Shown one piece after another: positions 45,485 through 53,383 of a stretch of DNA of 64,000 nt. A program made the translations under genes and the position numbers. The DNA is from Streptomyces fulvorobeus (GTDB taxonomy: Bacteria > Actinomycetota > Actinomycetes > Streptomycetales > Streptomycetaceae). The first letter of the stretch is position 1. Each line of letters begins with the position of its first letter. The notes beneath the pieces are model-generated. The model searched no databases and was not told the origin of the DNA. It was given only the letters and a program-made list of their open reading frames with translations. The stretch is taken from positions 310,001 through 374,000 of the forward strand of contig NZ_BLWC01000001.1 of the NCBI RefSeq assembly GCF_013167895.1. Reading direction: 5' to 3'.

Positions 45485-46380
45485 GCGGCGTGACGCGGCG
45501 GCGCGGACGGGCAGCGGGCCGCGCCCGGTTCGAGGAGCGGCTCTTCGCCGTGGTGCGCCCGGTCGTGATCGTTCTCCTCGCCGCGATCACCCTCGTGCCC
45601 TTCGCCTACATGCTGATGCTCTCGGTGAAGCCGGTCGACGCGCTGCTGCGGAACCCGGGCAGTCTGTGGATCGCGGCCGAGGACCTCACCTTCGCCACGT
45701 ACGGAAGCGTGCTGAGGCCCGCGTCCGAGGGCGGCCAGGGCTTCCTGGGGATGCTGCTCAACTCCTCGGTCGTGGCCCTGGCGACCGTATTGCTCACCCT
45801 GGCCGCAGCGGTCCCCGGCGCGTACGCCGTGGGCCGGCTGAGGTTCTTCGGCGGCCGGCACGTCAGCGCGCTCTTCCTGGCCGTCTACCTCTTCCCGGCG
45901 ACCCTGCTCGCCGTACCGCTCTTCGTGATGTTCGCGAAGATGGGTCTCTCGGGCAGCCTCGCCGGGCTGGCCGTCGTCTACGTCGCGCAGACCGTGCCGG
46001 TATCGGTCCACATGCTCAGGAACTACTTCGTGACCGTTCCGGCCGGTGTCGAGGAGGCCGCCGCGATCGACGGCGCGTCCCGGCTCCAGACGGTGGTCCG
46101 AATCGTGCTGCCCCTCTCCCTGCCGACTCTGACGGCCACCGGGCTCTACGTCTTCGTGATCGCCTGGAACGAGTTCCTCTTCGCGCTCCTCTTCCTCACC
46201 GCGGAACCCGGCCGGTGGACGGTCTCCCTCGGGCTCCAGCAGCTGGCCAACGGGCTGGAGGTGTCCAAGACCGTTCTGATGGCCGGTTCGGTGGTGCTCA
46301 CCGTCCCCGTGGTACTCCTGTTCCTGGCGGCCGAACGCCTGCTCACCGAGGGGCTGACCAGCGGAGCGGACAAGGGCTGA
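45481..46380 (+). CDS. Sugar ABC transporter permease (MalG type)
   Basis: A 299-residue permease. The first helix is VIVLLAAITLVPFAYMLML; the EAA loop is EEAAAIDGASRLQTVVRIVLPL; the AWNEFLFALLFL segment is typical of MalG-like subunits. The ATG at 45481 overlaps the preceding stop. In Streptomyces such importers commonly share the MsiK ATPase encoded elsewhere, which would explain the missing ATPase gene. Confidence 0.92.
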   Translation: MSGVTRRRGRAAGRARFEERLFAVVRPVVIVLLAAITLVPFAYMLMLSVKPVDALLRNPGSLWIAAEDLTFATYGSVLRPASEGGQGFLGMLLNSSVVALATVLLTLAAAVPGAYAVGRLRFFGGRHVSALFLAVYLFPATLLAVPLFVMFAKMGLSGSLAGLAVVYVAQTVPVSVHMLRNYFVTVPAGVEEAAAIDGASRLQTVVRIVLPLSLPTLTATGLYVFVIAWNEFLFALLFLTAEPGRWTVSLGLQQLANGLEVSKTVLMAGSVVLTVPVVLLFLAAERLLTEGLTSGADKG

Positions 46381-46433
46381 CGGCGGAGCGGGCCCGCCCA
46401 TGGGCACCGGCGATGAGGGCGAGGGCAGCGGGG

Positions 46434-47642
46434 ATGGCAGGAAACCGGGCGAGTGCGGGACACCTGCTGCGGCTCATACGCAGCGGTGAGGCCACCACCC
46501 GCGGCGAGTTGCGGCAGGCGACGGGGCTGTCCCGGTCGACCGTCGGGCACCGCCTGGAGCAGCTCTTCGGCGCCGGCTGGCTCCGGGATTCCGCCGGCGC
46601 CTCCACCGGGGGACGGCCCTCCGCCCGGCTGGAGTTCGACCCGGCACACGGCGTCGTACTCGTGGCCGACCTGGAGACGCGCCACGGGCGCGCCGCCGTC
46701 CTGGACCTCGCCGGCACGACCCTCGCGGAACGCACCGGGGAGCTCTTCATATCGGACGGCCCGGACGCGGTGCTCGACCGGCTGGCACGCTGGTTCGCCC
46801 TCCTCGTCGACGAGGCGGGCACGGTCCCCGGAATGGTCTGCGGCATCGGCCTCTCCGTACCCGGGCCGGTCGACCCGGAGTCGGCGCGGATCGTGCAGCC
46901 GCCGATCATGCCCGGCTGGGACCGGTTCCCCGTGCGGGAGCGGATGCGTGAGGCGTTCGCCGCGCACATCGCGCCGCTGCCCCCGGCCGGGCCGCTGCCG
47001 GTCCTCCTCGACAACGACGCCAATCTGATGGCGCTGGCCGAGCAGCGCGAGAACCACCCCGGCTGCGGGGCGTTCCTGCTGGTCAAGGCGTCGACCGGGA
47101 TCGGTGCCGGAGTCGTCGTGGGCGGTGAGGTCTACCGGGGGACCGACGGCGGAGCGGGCGACATCGGCCACATCCGGCTCCACGACCGGCCCGACGCCCT
47201 CTGCATGTGCGGCTCGTACGGCTGCCTGGCAGCCGTGGCAAGCGGGCGCTCCCTCGCGGAGCGGCTGACTGCGGCCGGTGTGCCCACGGCCTCAGGCTCC
47301 GGGGTGCGGGACCATCTCGCCGCGGGACAGCCCGACGCCGTACGGTTCGCCCGCGAGGCCGGACAGCGTGTCGGCGAGGTCCTGGTCACCGTGGTGACCC
47401 TGCTCAACCCGGGTGTCCTGGTGCTCGCGGGGGATCTGGCGGGGACACCGTTCCTCGCCGGGGTGCGTGAGCTCCTCCACCAGCGGGCACTGCCCCGGAC
47501 CACCGCCCATCTCTCGGTGACCCTCTCCGCCCTCGGTGACCGTGCGGCGCTGGTCGGCGGCGCCGCCATGGTCGTCGACCACCTCTACGCCCCTGACCGG
47601 GCGGACGCCCGGCTCGCCGCCCTCGCCCGCGGCGACCGGTAG
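46434..47642 (+). CDS. ROK-family transcriptional regulator
   Basis: A 402-residue ROK repressor. The N-terminal winged helix (GEATTRGELRQATGLSRSTVGHRLEQL) is followed by a sugar-kinase-like domain with VLLDNDANLMALAE, GTDGGAGDIGHIRL and the zinc motif CMCGSYGCLAA, in which the usual final Glu is Ala. It probably senses the imported sugar and controls the locus. The ATG at 46434 is chosen (MAGNRASAGHLLRL is the usual ROK start); an ATG at 46413 is in frame. It lies 53 bases after the permease gene, so it is likely in the same operon. Confidence 0.9.
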   Translation: MAGNRASAGHLLRLIRSGEATTRGELRQATGLSRSTVGHRLEQLFGAGWLRDSAGASTGGRPSARLEFDPAHGVVLVADLETRHGRAAVLDLAGTTLAERTGELFISDGPDAVLDRLARWFALLVDEAGTVPGMVCGIGLSVPGPVDPESARIVQPPIMPGWDRFPVRERMREAFAAHIAPLPPAGPLPVLLDNDANLMALAEQRENHPGCGAFLLVKASTGIGAGVVVGGEVYRGTDGGAGDIGHIRLHDRPDALCMCGSYGCLAAVASGRSLAERLTAAGVPTASGSGVRDHLAAGQPDAVRFAREAGQRVGEVLVTVVTLLNPGVLVLAGDLAGTPFLAGVRELLHQRALPRTTAHLSVTLSALGDRAALVGGAAMVVDHLYAPDRADARLAALARGDR

Positions 47643-47703
47643 CCCTTCGCTCCTCCCTCTCCCGGAGCCCGCCCGGGGACGGCGGCGGGCGTCCGCGGTG
47701 TGT

Positions 47704-48252
47704 TCAGTTCGCCCCCGTACGCAGGAGCCGGGCCGCCAGGTGGTGCTGGAGTGGCCGGTCGACCGCCGCGAGGTCGTGGACGAAGTCCAGCGTGTCGCCG
47801 TCCGTCAGCGTGTAGCGGCGGCGGGTGGCGGAGACCTCCTTGGCGGTGGGCGTGCGGGCCACCTGCGCGGTGGCGAGGTCCACCGAGCCGCCCTCCGCCC
47901 TGCCGGTCAGGATCTCGGCGATGCCGGTGGGCTGCGTGATGAGCGCCTCGACGTGCCCTTCGGGCTGCAGCCGCCACCAGCCGCTCTCCCTGGCCGAAGG
48001 CCGGAGCGGCGCGTCCTGCGCGTCCAGCAGCCAGGCGCGCGCCTCGTAGTGGAGGAAGGGCCGCCCGTCGTGGCTGAAGGTGACCTCCTGCGCGTACGTG
48101 AACTCGGCGTCGAGCGTGGGGTATCCCCCGCGTCCCCGGCCGGCCCAGGTGCCCAGGAGCCCGAGCACCGGTGCGAGAAGCGGGTGCGGGGCGGGGGACC
48201 GGTCCGCTCCGAGGGCATCGGGGAACGGGTGTTTCTGTACGGGGTCGACCAT
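47704..48252 (-). CDS. Nitrobindin-like heme-binding beta-barrel protein (FABP/DUF1794)
   Basis: A 182-residue protein. [13 protein letters not shown] at residues 34-46 is the nitrobindin signature. [12 protein letters not shown] and [17 protein letters not shown] form barrel strands, and a late His pair ([10 protein letters not shown]) may include the heme ligand. Nitrobindins bind ferric heme and isomerise peroxynitrite. Cytosolic. It converges with the ROK gene. A 10-bp hairpin lies 28-58 bases upstream of its start. Confidence 0.88.
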   Translation of the reverse strand: MVDPVQKHPFPDALGADRSPAPHPLLAPVLGLLGTWAGRGRGGYPTLDAEFTYAQEVTFSHDGRPFLHYEARAWLLDAQDAPLRPSARESGWWRLQPEGHVEALITQPTGIAEILTGRAEGGSVDLATAQVARTPTAKEVSATRRRYTLTDGDTLDFVHDLAAVDRPLQHHLAARLLRTGAN

Positions 48253-48280
48253 GGTGTGCGCTCCTGGGTGGGTGCCGGTG

Positions 48281-48310
48281 CCGACTGGCAGCCTAGGGGG
48301 TGCCAGTCGG
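48281..48310. promoter_or_regulatory. 10-bp perfect stem-loop in the leader of the nitrobindin gene
   Basis: CCGACTGGCA (48281-48290) and TGCCAGTCGG (48301-48310) pair around a 10-base loop. On the minus strand it would lie in the 5' leader of the nitrobindin-like gene. It could be an RNA structure, an operator or both. The neighbouring sequence recalls fragments of a TPP riboswitch, but the full motif is absent. Confidence 0.45.
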
Positions 48311-48462
48311 ATCAGGTTCCGTCGTTCCGTCCGGCCGGGCATCCGGGATCACCGAGGAGGCGCCCGTATTCGGGAGGCGACCGCTCATCACGGACCAGGG
48401 AGAGGCGATCTCCTGGCTGACGGACCGGCTCCCGGGCAAGAAGGCCGTCTCCAACGCTGGAC

Positions 48463-48494
48463 GATGCCGTTCCGGTGCTGACCGGTGCGGCATC
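48463..48494. promoter_or_regulatory. Nested imperfect palindrome upstream of hypothetical gene
   Basis: GATGCCG/CGGCATC outer arms and CCGGT/ACCGG inner arms are arranged symmetrically about 48478.5, with two mismatched bases on each side between them. It lies 40-70 bases before the ATG at 48533, in the position of an operator or leader hairpin. No regulator is linked. Confidence 0.35.
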
Positions 48495-48532
48495 ACCGCG
48501 TGCGGACGGTCCTCACGTGCAGACTGGGCGGT

Positions 48533-49261
48533 ATGAATGACTTCCCCCTGGTGGACCGGCTCCCGGCCCCCGAACGGTACGGCAGCCTGCGCGTGCGGAC
48601 CTCGGATCTCGGCCCTGCCCGATGGCTCACCGAACGGGCCCCCGGGCAAGGGCTGTTCGGGACGGCCGCAGGCGTCGCCGCGCCCGGGTTCGACGCCTAC
48701 GCCCGGGTGCTGCACCCGGCATCCCTGGACGAACGGCCGGTGCGGTGGGCGGAGGTCGCCGCCGCGTACGGGCGCGAGGTGGGCCCCGGCACGCGCTGGC
48801 ACGAGGTGGTCGGCACGGACCAGGACCACCCCGACGCGTCCGACAGCGGTCTGCCCGGCGTGTGGGACGAGTACCCGGGCGAGGGGCCCACTCCGCCGGC
48901 CGTCGCCGAGGCCCTCATCCCCGTCCTGGCCCGGCACACCGCGACACCCGGGCACTGCTGGTTCGGCCTCTGGCACGGGTACGGGCGGTGGGACTTCGAC
49001 CACGTACCGACGTTCGGGACTCCCCACAGGGAGGAGGTCCTGCTCACCGGCGCGCTGCACGAAGCCGTCTCGCCGGTCTCCCTGGACGAGTTCGCCGAAC
49101 TGCCCGACCTGTGGTGGCCGCAGGACCGGGCCTGGTGCCTGGGCGGCGACGTGGACCTGATGAGCACCTACATCGGCGGTTCCCGGGAACTGATCGCCGA
49201 CCTGCTCGCCGCACCGGGACTGGAGGCGCGGCCCGTGGCGCCGGACGACCGGGTCGGCTGA
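48533..49261 (+). CDS. Hypothetical protein, Trp- and acid-rich
   Basis: A 242-residue acidic, cytosolic-looking protein that I do not recognise. It contains YGSLRVRTSDLGPARWLTER, LFGTAAGVAAPGFDAYARVLHP, HCWFGLWHGYGRWDFD, and ends with AWCLGGDVDLMSTYIGGSRELI. The FGLWHGYG and TYIGGS segments suggest one compact globular domain; I recall no characterised relative. Codon use matches its neighbours. GGGCGG precedes the ATG weakly. A strong hairpin 31 bases after the stop probably ends its transcript. Confidence 0.75.
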   Translation: MNDFPLVDRLPAPERYGSLRVRTSDLGPARWLTERAPGQGLFGTAAGVAAPGFDAYARVLHPASLDERPVRWAEVAAAYGREVGPGTRWHEVVGTDQDHPDASDSGLPGVWDEYPGEGPTPPAVAEALIPVLARHTATPGHCWFGLWHGYGRWDFDHVPTFGTPHREEVLLTGALHEAVSPVSLDEFAELPDLWWPQDRAWCLGGDVDLMSTYIGGSRELIADLLAAPGLEARPVAPDDRVG

Positions 49262-49291
49262 GGCCGGCGGTCGTTCCCCCCGCACAGCGAG

Positions 49292-49323
49292 AATCCCCGG
49301 TCCGCAATTGCGGGCCGGGGATT
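49292..49323. terminator. Strong hairpin centred on CCGCAATTGCGG between hypothetical gene and HelD gene
   Basis: The arms 49292-49307 and 49308-49323 pair completely except for one T-G wobble, with A/T at both ends (AAT...ATTT). It fits a terminator for the gene ending at 49261. Its right half also contains the likely -35 element (TTGCGG) of the downstream HelD gene, so it may double as an operator or an antibiotic-response element. Confidence 0.55.
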
Positions 49324-49337
49324 TCCACGGGTATATT
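49308..49337 (+). promoter_or_regulatory. Candidate promoter of the HelD gene (TTGCGG / TATATT)
   Basis: TTGCGG (49308-49313) and TATATT (49332-49337) are spaced by 18 bases, good for a vegetative Streptomyces promoter. The -35 lies inside the palindrome at 49292-49323. A second palindrome, GCCCCGA-A-TCGGGGC (49365-49379), lies in the leader. Confidence 0.5.
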
Positions 49338-49410
49338 GAGTGTTTCTGTGCGCTCACAGAAAAAGCCCCGAATCGGGGCCACTAAGAAATACCATATCCA
49401 GCAGGGAGTC

Positions 49411-51654
49411 ATGTTGTCAACTCGGGAAAGCGCCGAATTGCACGAGGAGCAGGAATTCATCGGCCGGCTCCACGACCGGGTCGACGCGCTGCGCGGAGCC
49501 GCCGCGGAGGGTGTCGAGGACGCGATGACGCCCGTGGGTACGGGTATGCAGGCCCGTCTCGAGCGCGAGGTGCTCGTCGCCGAGCGCTCGGGGCTGCTGG
49601 CCGCCCTCGACGCGGTGGACGGCTCGCTCTGTTTCGGCCGTATCGACCTCTCCGACGGCGTGGCACACCATATCGGCCGTATCGGAATTCGCGAGGACGA
49701 CCCCGCGCGTACACCTCTTCTGATCGACTGGCGCGCACCGGTGGCACGCCCCTTCTATCTGGCCACCGGGCACACCCCCATGGGTCTGCGCCGCCGCAGG
49801 CACATCACCACCGAGGGACGCCGCGTCACCGAACTGCACGACGAGATCCTCGACCTCGGCGACCGGGAACGCACCGGCTTCGAGGACCCGAGCGGCGACG
49901 CCGTACTGCTCGCCGCCCTGGGCTCCGCCCGTACCGGGCGCATGGGCGACATCGTGCGGACCATCCAGGCCGAACAGGACCGTGTCATCCGCGCCCCGCA
50001 CCAGGGCGTCCTGGTCGTGGAGGGCGGCCCCGGCACCGGCAAGACCGCGGTGGCGCTGCACCGTGCGGCCTTCCTGCTGTACGAGCACCGCGAGCTGATC
50101 GCCAAGCGCGCCGTCCTGATCGTGGGCCCCGACCCGGCGTTCCTGAGCTACATCGGCGAGGTCCTGCCCGCGCTCGGCGAGACGGGCGTCCTGCTCGCCA
50201 CGCAGGGCGAGCTCTTCCCCGGCGTGCGCGCCCGTGGCACGGACACCCCGCGGGCGGTCGCCGTCAAGGGCGGTGCGCCGATGGCGGAGGCGCTCGCCCT
50301 CGCCGTCCGCGACCGGCAGCGGCTGCCCGAGCCCGGTGCACCGCTGGTCGTCGCGCACGACGACGGGGACCTCGTACTGGACTGGGAGATCGCCTACGAG
50401 GCCCGGCAGGCGGCCCGCGACACGCGGCTGCCGCACAACCTGGCGCGTCCCCACTTCGCCTTCCGGATCATCGACGCCCTCACCGCGCAGCTCACCGAGC
50501 GCATCGGCGCGGACCCCTACGGCGGTCCCAACTTCCTCGGCCCCGACGACATCGCCCAGTTGGGCAAGGGTGTCGCGGTCAGCGGGGAGGTGCACTCCGT
50601 CATCGCGGAGCTGTGGCCCGAACTCACTCCCGAGGAGTTCGTCGCCGGCTATCTGGCCGATCCGGTGTACATACCGGAGGCGGACGCGCGGGCCATCCGG
50701 CGGGCGCCGGGCGAGGGGGCGTGGACGCCCGCCGACGTACCGCTGCTCGACGAGGCGGCCGAACTGCTCGGGCGGGACGACAGCGCCGAACGGGCCGCGG
50801 CCGAGGCCGTGCGCCAGGAGCGCGTCGCGTACGCCCAGGGCGTGCTGGAACTGTCCAGGGGCTCGGAGACGTACGAGTTCGAGGACGAGGAGTCGGAGCG
50901 CCTCGCCGCCCACGACATCATCGACGCCGAGCGGATGGCGGACCGGCAGGAGGAGGCCGACCACCGCAGCGCGGCGGAGCGTGCCGCCGCCGACCGGACC
51001 TGGGCGTTCGGGCACATCATCGTCGACGAGGCGCAGGAGCTGTCGCCGATGGCGTGGCGGCTGCTGATGCGCCGGTCGCCGACCCGCTCGCTGACGCTGG
51101 TCGGCGACCCCGCGCAGACCTCGGAGGAGGCCGGTGTCGGGTCGTGGGAGAAGATCCTGGAGCCGTACGTGGGCGACCGCTTCGAGCACGTGCGGCTCAA
51201 GGTCAACTACCGTACGCCCGCCGAGATCATGGAGCTGGCGGCCCGGGTCCTGCGGGCCGAGGACCCCTCCTTCGAGCCTCCGGGCTCGGTGCGCTCCACC
51301 GGCGAGATGCCGTGGACACGGCGCTCGGGGGACGATCTGGCGGGCGCGGTGGCGCGGGCGGTCGCGGAGCTGACGCCCACCGAGGGGCGCCTCGCGGTGA
51401 TCGCCCCCTCGGCGCTGCACGAGGAGATCGCGGCGCAGCTGGACGGGGTCACGGCCGGTGCGGAGCCCGATCTGACCCGGACGGTGGTCCTGCTCGGCCC
51501 GCGGCAGGCCAAGGGGCTGGAGTTCGACCACGTACTGGTCGTGGAACCCTCCGGTTTCGGGACCAGTGACCTGTACGTGGCGCTGACCCGGGCCACGCGG
51601 CGCCTGGGGATCGTCCACCGCGAGGAACTCCCCGAGGCGCTGCGCGGGCGGTGA
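49411..51654 (+). CDS. HelD-type RNA polymerase-associated UvrD/Rep-like helicase
   Basis: A 747-residue SF1 NTPase. The N-terminal part begins with a helical arm (EEQEFIGRLHDRVDALRG) and the HelD-specific region with FGRIDLSDGVAHHIGRIGI and PLLIDWRAPVARPFY. Walker A GGPGTGKTAVAL is near 207, motif II IIVDEAQELSPMAW, motif III LVGDPAQTSE, motif IV LKVNYRTP, and VALTRATRRLGI at the end. HelD proteins remove or recycle stalled RNA polymerase; the HelR subgroup displaces rifamycins. Which subgroup this is cannot be decided by eye. The ATG at 49411 has GGGAG close by. The leader palindromes suggest regulated expression. Confidence 0.9.
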   Translation: MLSTRESAELHEEQEFIGRLHDRVDALRGAAAEGVEDAMTPVGTGMQARLEREVLVAERSGLLAALDAVDGSLCFGRIDLSDGVAHHIGRIGIREDDPARTPLLIDWRAPVARPFYLATGHTPMGLRRRRHITTEGRRVTELHDEILDLGDRERTGFEDPSGDAVLLAALGSARTGRMGDIVRTIQAEQDRVIRAPHQGVLVVEGGPGTGKTAVALHRAAFLLYEHRELIAKRAVLIVGPDPAFLSYIGEVLPALGETGVLLATQGELFPGVRARGTDTPRAVAVKGGAPMAEALALAVRDRQRLPEPGAPLVVAHDDGDLVLDWEIAYEARQAARDTRLPHNLARPHFAFRIIDALTAQLTERIGADPYGGPNFLGPDDIAQLGKGVAVSGEVHSVIAELWPELTPEEFVAGYLADPVYIPEADARAIRRAPGEGAWTPADVPLLDEAAELLGRDDSAERAAAEAVRQERVAYAQGVLELSRGSETYEFEDEESERLAAHDIIDAERMADRQEEADHRSAAERAAADRTWAFGHIIVDEAQELSPMAWRLLMRRSPTRSLTLVGDPAQTSEEAGVGSWEKILEPYVGDRFEHVRLKVNYRTPAEIMELAARVLRAEDPSFEPPGSVRSTGEMPWTRRSGDDLAGAVARAVAELTPTEGRLAVIAPSALHEEIAAQLDGVTAGAEPDLTRTVVLLGPRQAKGLEFDHVLVVEPSGFGTSDLYVALTRATRRLGIVHREELPEALRGR

Positions 51655-51808
51655 CACCCGGGGACGGCGGGCGGGCCGGGAGGGCTTCCGCCTCCGGAGC
51701 GGCGCCGCCGCCACTGCGAGTCGTCATCCGGGATTCACCGTGCCGTTCCGCTGTCCACACCGGATGCCCATAGCGTCTCGCGGGTCCGCAACGCTACTGA
51801 GGAGTACC

Positions 51809-53125
51809 GTGAGCGCTTCCGCCCTGACAGCTTTGGCCGCCTCCCTCGTGATGGTCACCGGCGCTTCCCCGGCCGGTCCGGTCTCCGTAGAGGCACGTGT
51901 GGAGACCCCCGCCGTGTACGACGACGAGGCGGGCGGCAACGCCGATGCCGACGACCCCGCGGTCTGGGTCGATCCCGACAACCCGGGGCGCAGCATCGTG
52001 ATCGGGACCCTCAAGGAAGCCGGCCTGGACGTGTACGGCCTCGACGGGCGGCGGTTGCAGCACGTCAGCGCCCCGGCGGCGCCCGGCGAGGACGCGGCCC
52101 CCGGCCGCTTCAACAACGTCGACATCGTCTACGGCTTCGAACTGGGCGGCCGGAAGCGGGATCTGGCGCTCGTGAGCGACCGGGGCCGGGACCGGATACG
52201 CGCCTATGTGATCGATCCCGCCGCCGTCGCGGCGGGGCGGGCGCCCCTGAGGGACGTGACCGCCTCGGGGGTGCGGCCGGTCTTCGCCGCGAATGAGGCC
52301 GAGGTGGACGGACAGCGCACGTCGTACGGTCTCGCGGCGTTCAGCGACGGTGACGACGCCTACGTCGTGGTGTCGCAGCGCGAGGAGAGCCGCCTTCGCC
52401 TGCTCGAACTGGAGGATGTCGGCGGCCGGGTGGGGTACAGCGCCGAGGACACGCTGGATCTGCCCGGCACGTTCACACTGCCGGACGGCACCGACTGGAC
52501 GCCCTGCGCGGACCCGGGCGAGCGCCCGCAGGTCGAGGGGATGGCGGTCGACCAAGAGGAGCACGTCCTCTACGCCGCCCAGGAAGCGGTAGGACTGTGG
52601 CGAGTCGAGCTCGACGACGAGGAGTTCGGGACCCCCGAGGTGTTGGACCGCGTCCGTGAGTACGGCACTCCGTGGACGTACGACGCGGCCGGGGAGGAGT
52701 GCGTGCTCGACACCGCCGCCGACCCCGGCTTCGGCGGTGAGAACCTGAGCGCGGACGCCGAGGGTGTGACCGTCTACCACGCGGCCGAGGGCACCGGATA
52801 CGTGCTCGCCTCCAGCCAGGGGGACAACACCTTCGCCGTGTACGGGCGGGAGGGCCGCAACCGCTACCTCGGTTCCTTCACCGTGGACGACGGCGCGGCC
52901 ACCGACGGAGTGCAGCACTCCGACGGCTCGACCGTCGTCAACGTCCCCCTGGGGCGCGGTTTCCCGAAGGGCCTGCTGGTCACCCACGACGGCGAGGCAG
53001 CCCCCGCTGACGGCGGGAGGGAGGGCACCGACTTCAAGTTCGTCCGGTGGGACGCCGTGGCCGGTGCGTTCCCGGAGCCGCTGGTGACCGACACCACGTC
53101 GTTCGACCCGCGCGACACCGACTGA
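51809..53125 (+). CDS. Secreted beta-propeller phytase
   Basis: A 438-residue secreted protein. A short signal (LTALAASLVMVTGASPAG) is followed by a six-bladed propeller of the 3-phytase family: NADADDPAVWVDPDNPGRS (calcium-binding start), GTLKEAGLDVYGLDG, FNNVDIVYGF, QVEGMAVDQEEHVLYAAQE, NLSADAEGVTVYH and VASSQGDNTFAVY-like strands. It releases phosphate from phytate outside the cell with calcium. GTG at 51809 is chosen because TGAGGAG is 4 bases upstream. TAGCGT at 51771 may be its -10. Confidence 0.9.
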   Translation: MSASALTALAASLVMVTGASPAGPVSVEARVETPAVYDDEAGGNADADDPAVWVDPDNPGRSIVIGTLKEAGLDVYGLDGRRLQHVSAPAAPGEDAAPGRFNNVDIVYGFELGGRKRDLALVSDRGRDRIRAYVIDPAAVAAGRAPLRDVTASGVRPVFAANEAEVDGQRTSYGLAAFSDGDDAYVVVSQREESRLRLLELEDVGGRVGYSAEDTLDLPGTFTLPDGTDWTPCADPGERPQVEGMAVDQEEHVLYAAQEAVGLWRVELDDEEFGTPEVLDRVREYGTPWTYDAAGEECVLDTAADPGFGGENLSADAEGVTVYHAAEGTGYVLASSQGDNTFAVYGREGRNRYLGSFTVDDGAATDGVQHSDGSTVVNVPLGRGFPKGLLVTHDGEAAPADGGREGTDFKFVRWDAVAGAFPEPLVTDTTSFDPRDTD

Positions 53126-53130
53126 CCGGC

Positions 53131-53280
53131 CGCCGGCGCCCTGGCCGGCACGGTGGAACAGGTACGGGGACCGGCTCACCGCGCTCGGCGAGGCGGGCGT
53201 CACCGACTCGGTCCTGACCCCGGTCGGTGAAAACCCCCTGGCCGCGCTGACGTCCCTGGCGTCGGTGCTGGGACGACCTG
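53131..53280 (+). pseudogene. Remnant of LLM-class F420-dependent oxidoreductase C-terminus
   Basis: Directly after the phytase the sequence reads GTVEQVR, then after a one-base shift DRLTALGEAGVTDSVLTPVG and ENPLAALTSLASVLG. This is the usual C-terminal pattern of luciferase-like F420-dependent oxidoreductases (VEQRLRELADAGVTDF...RTLALLASL). No N-terminal portion exists in the window. The fragment is about 45 codons and therefore a gene relic, ending against the large palindrome at 53277. Confidence 0.55.
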
Positions 53281-53320
53281 ACCTCTCCGGTCCGGCCATG
53301 GCCGGACCGGAGAGGTCAGG
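53277..53320. terminator. 44-base perfect palindrome between convergent phytase and GH16 genes
   Basis: The two 22-base halves are exact inverse complements, meeting at CCA/TGG with no loop. It lies between the 3' ends of the phytase (with its relic) and the GH16 gene, where a bidirectional terminator is expected. It is unusually long and exact for a terminator. As DNA it could extrude a cruciform. Confidence 0.75.
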
Positions 53321-53383
53321 GTCGCTCGTGTGCCCCGCACTTGCCCCCGTGCGCGTGCTGGTCGCGCGGCGGGACTCAGGCGG

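Noticed and set aside
48281..48345. TPP riboswitch near the nitrobindin gene
   Set aside because: Only isolated pieces such as GGGGTGCC and CCTGATC occur; the CTGAGA core and the second domain are missing.
51730..51760. PHO-box-like sequence before the phytase gene
   Set aside because: ATTCACC is present, but further repeats are not at the 11-base spacing required of PhoP boxes.
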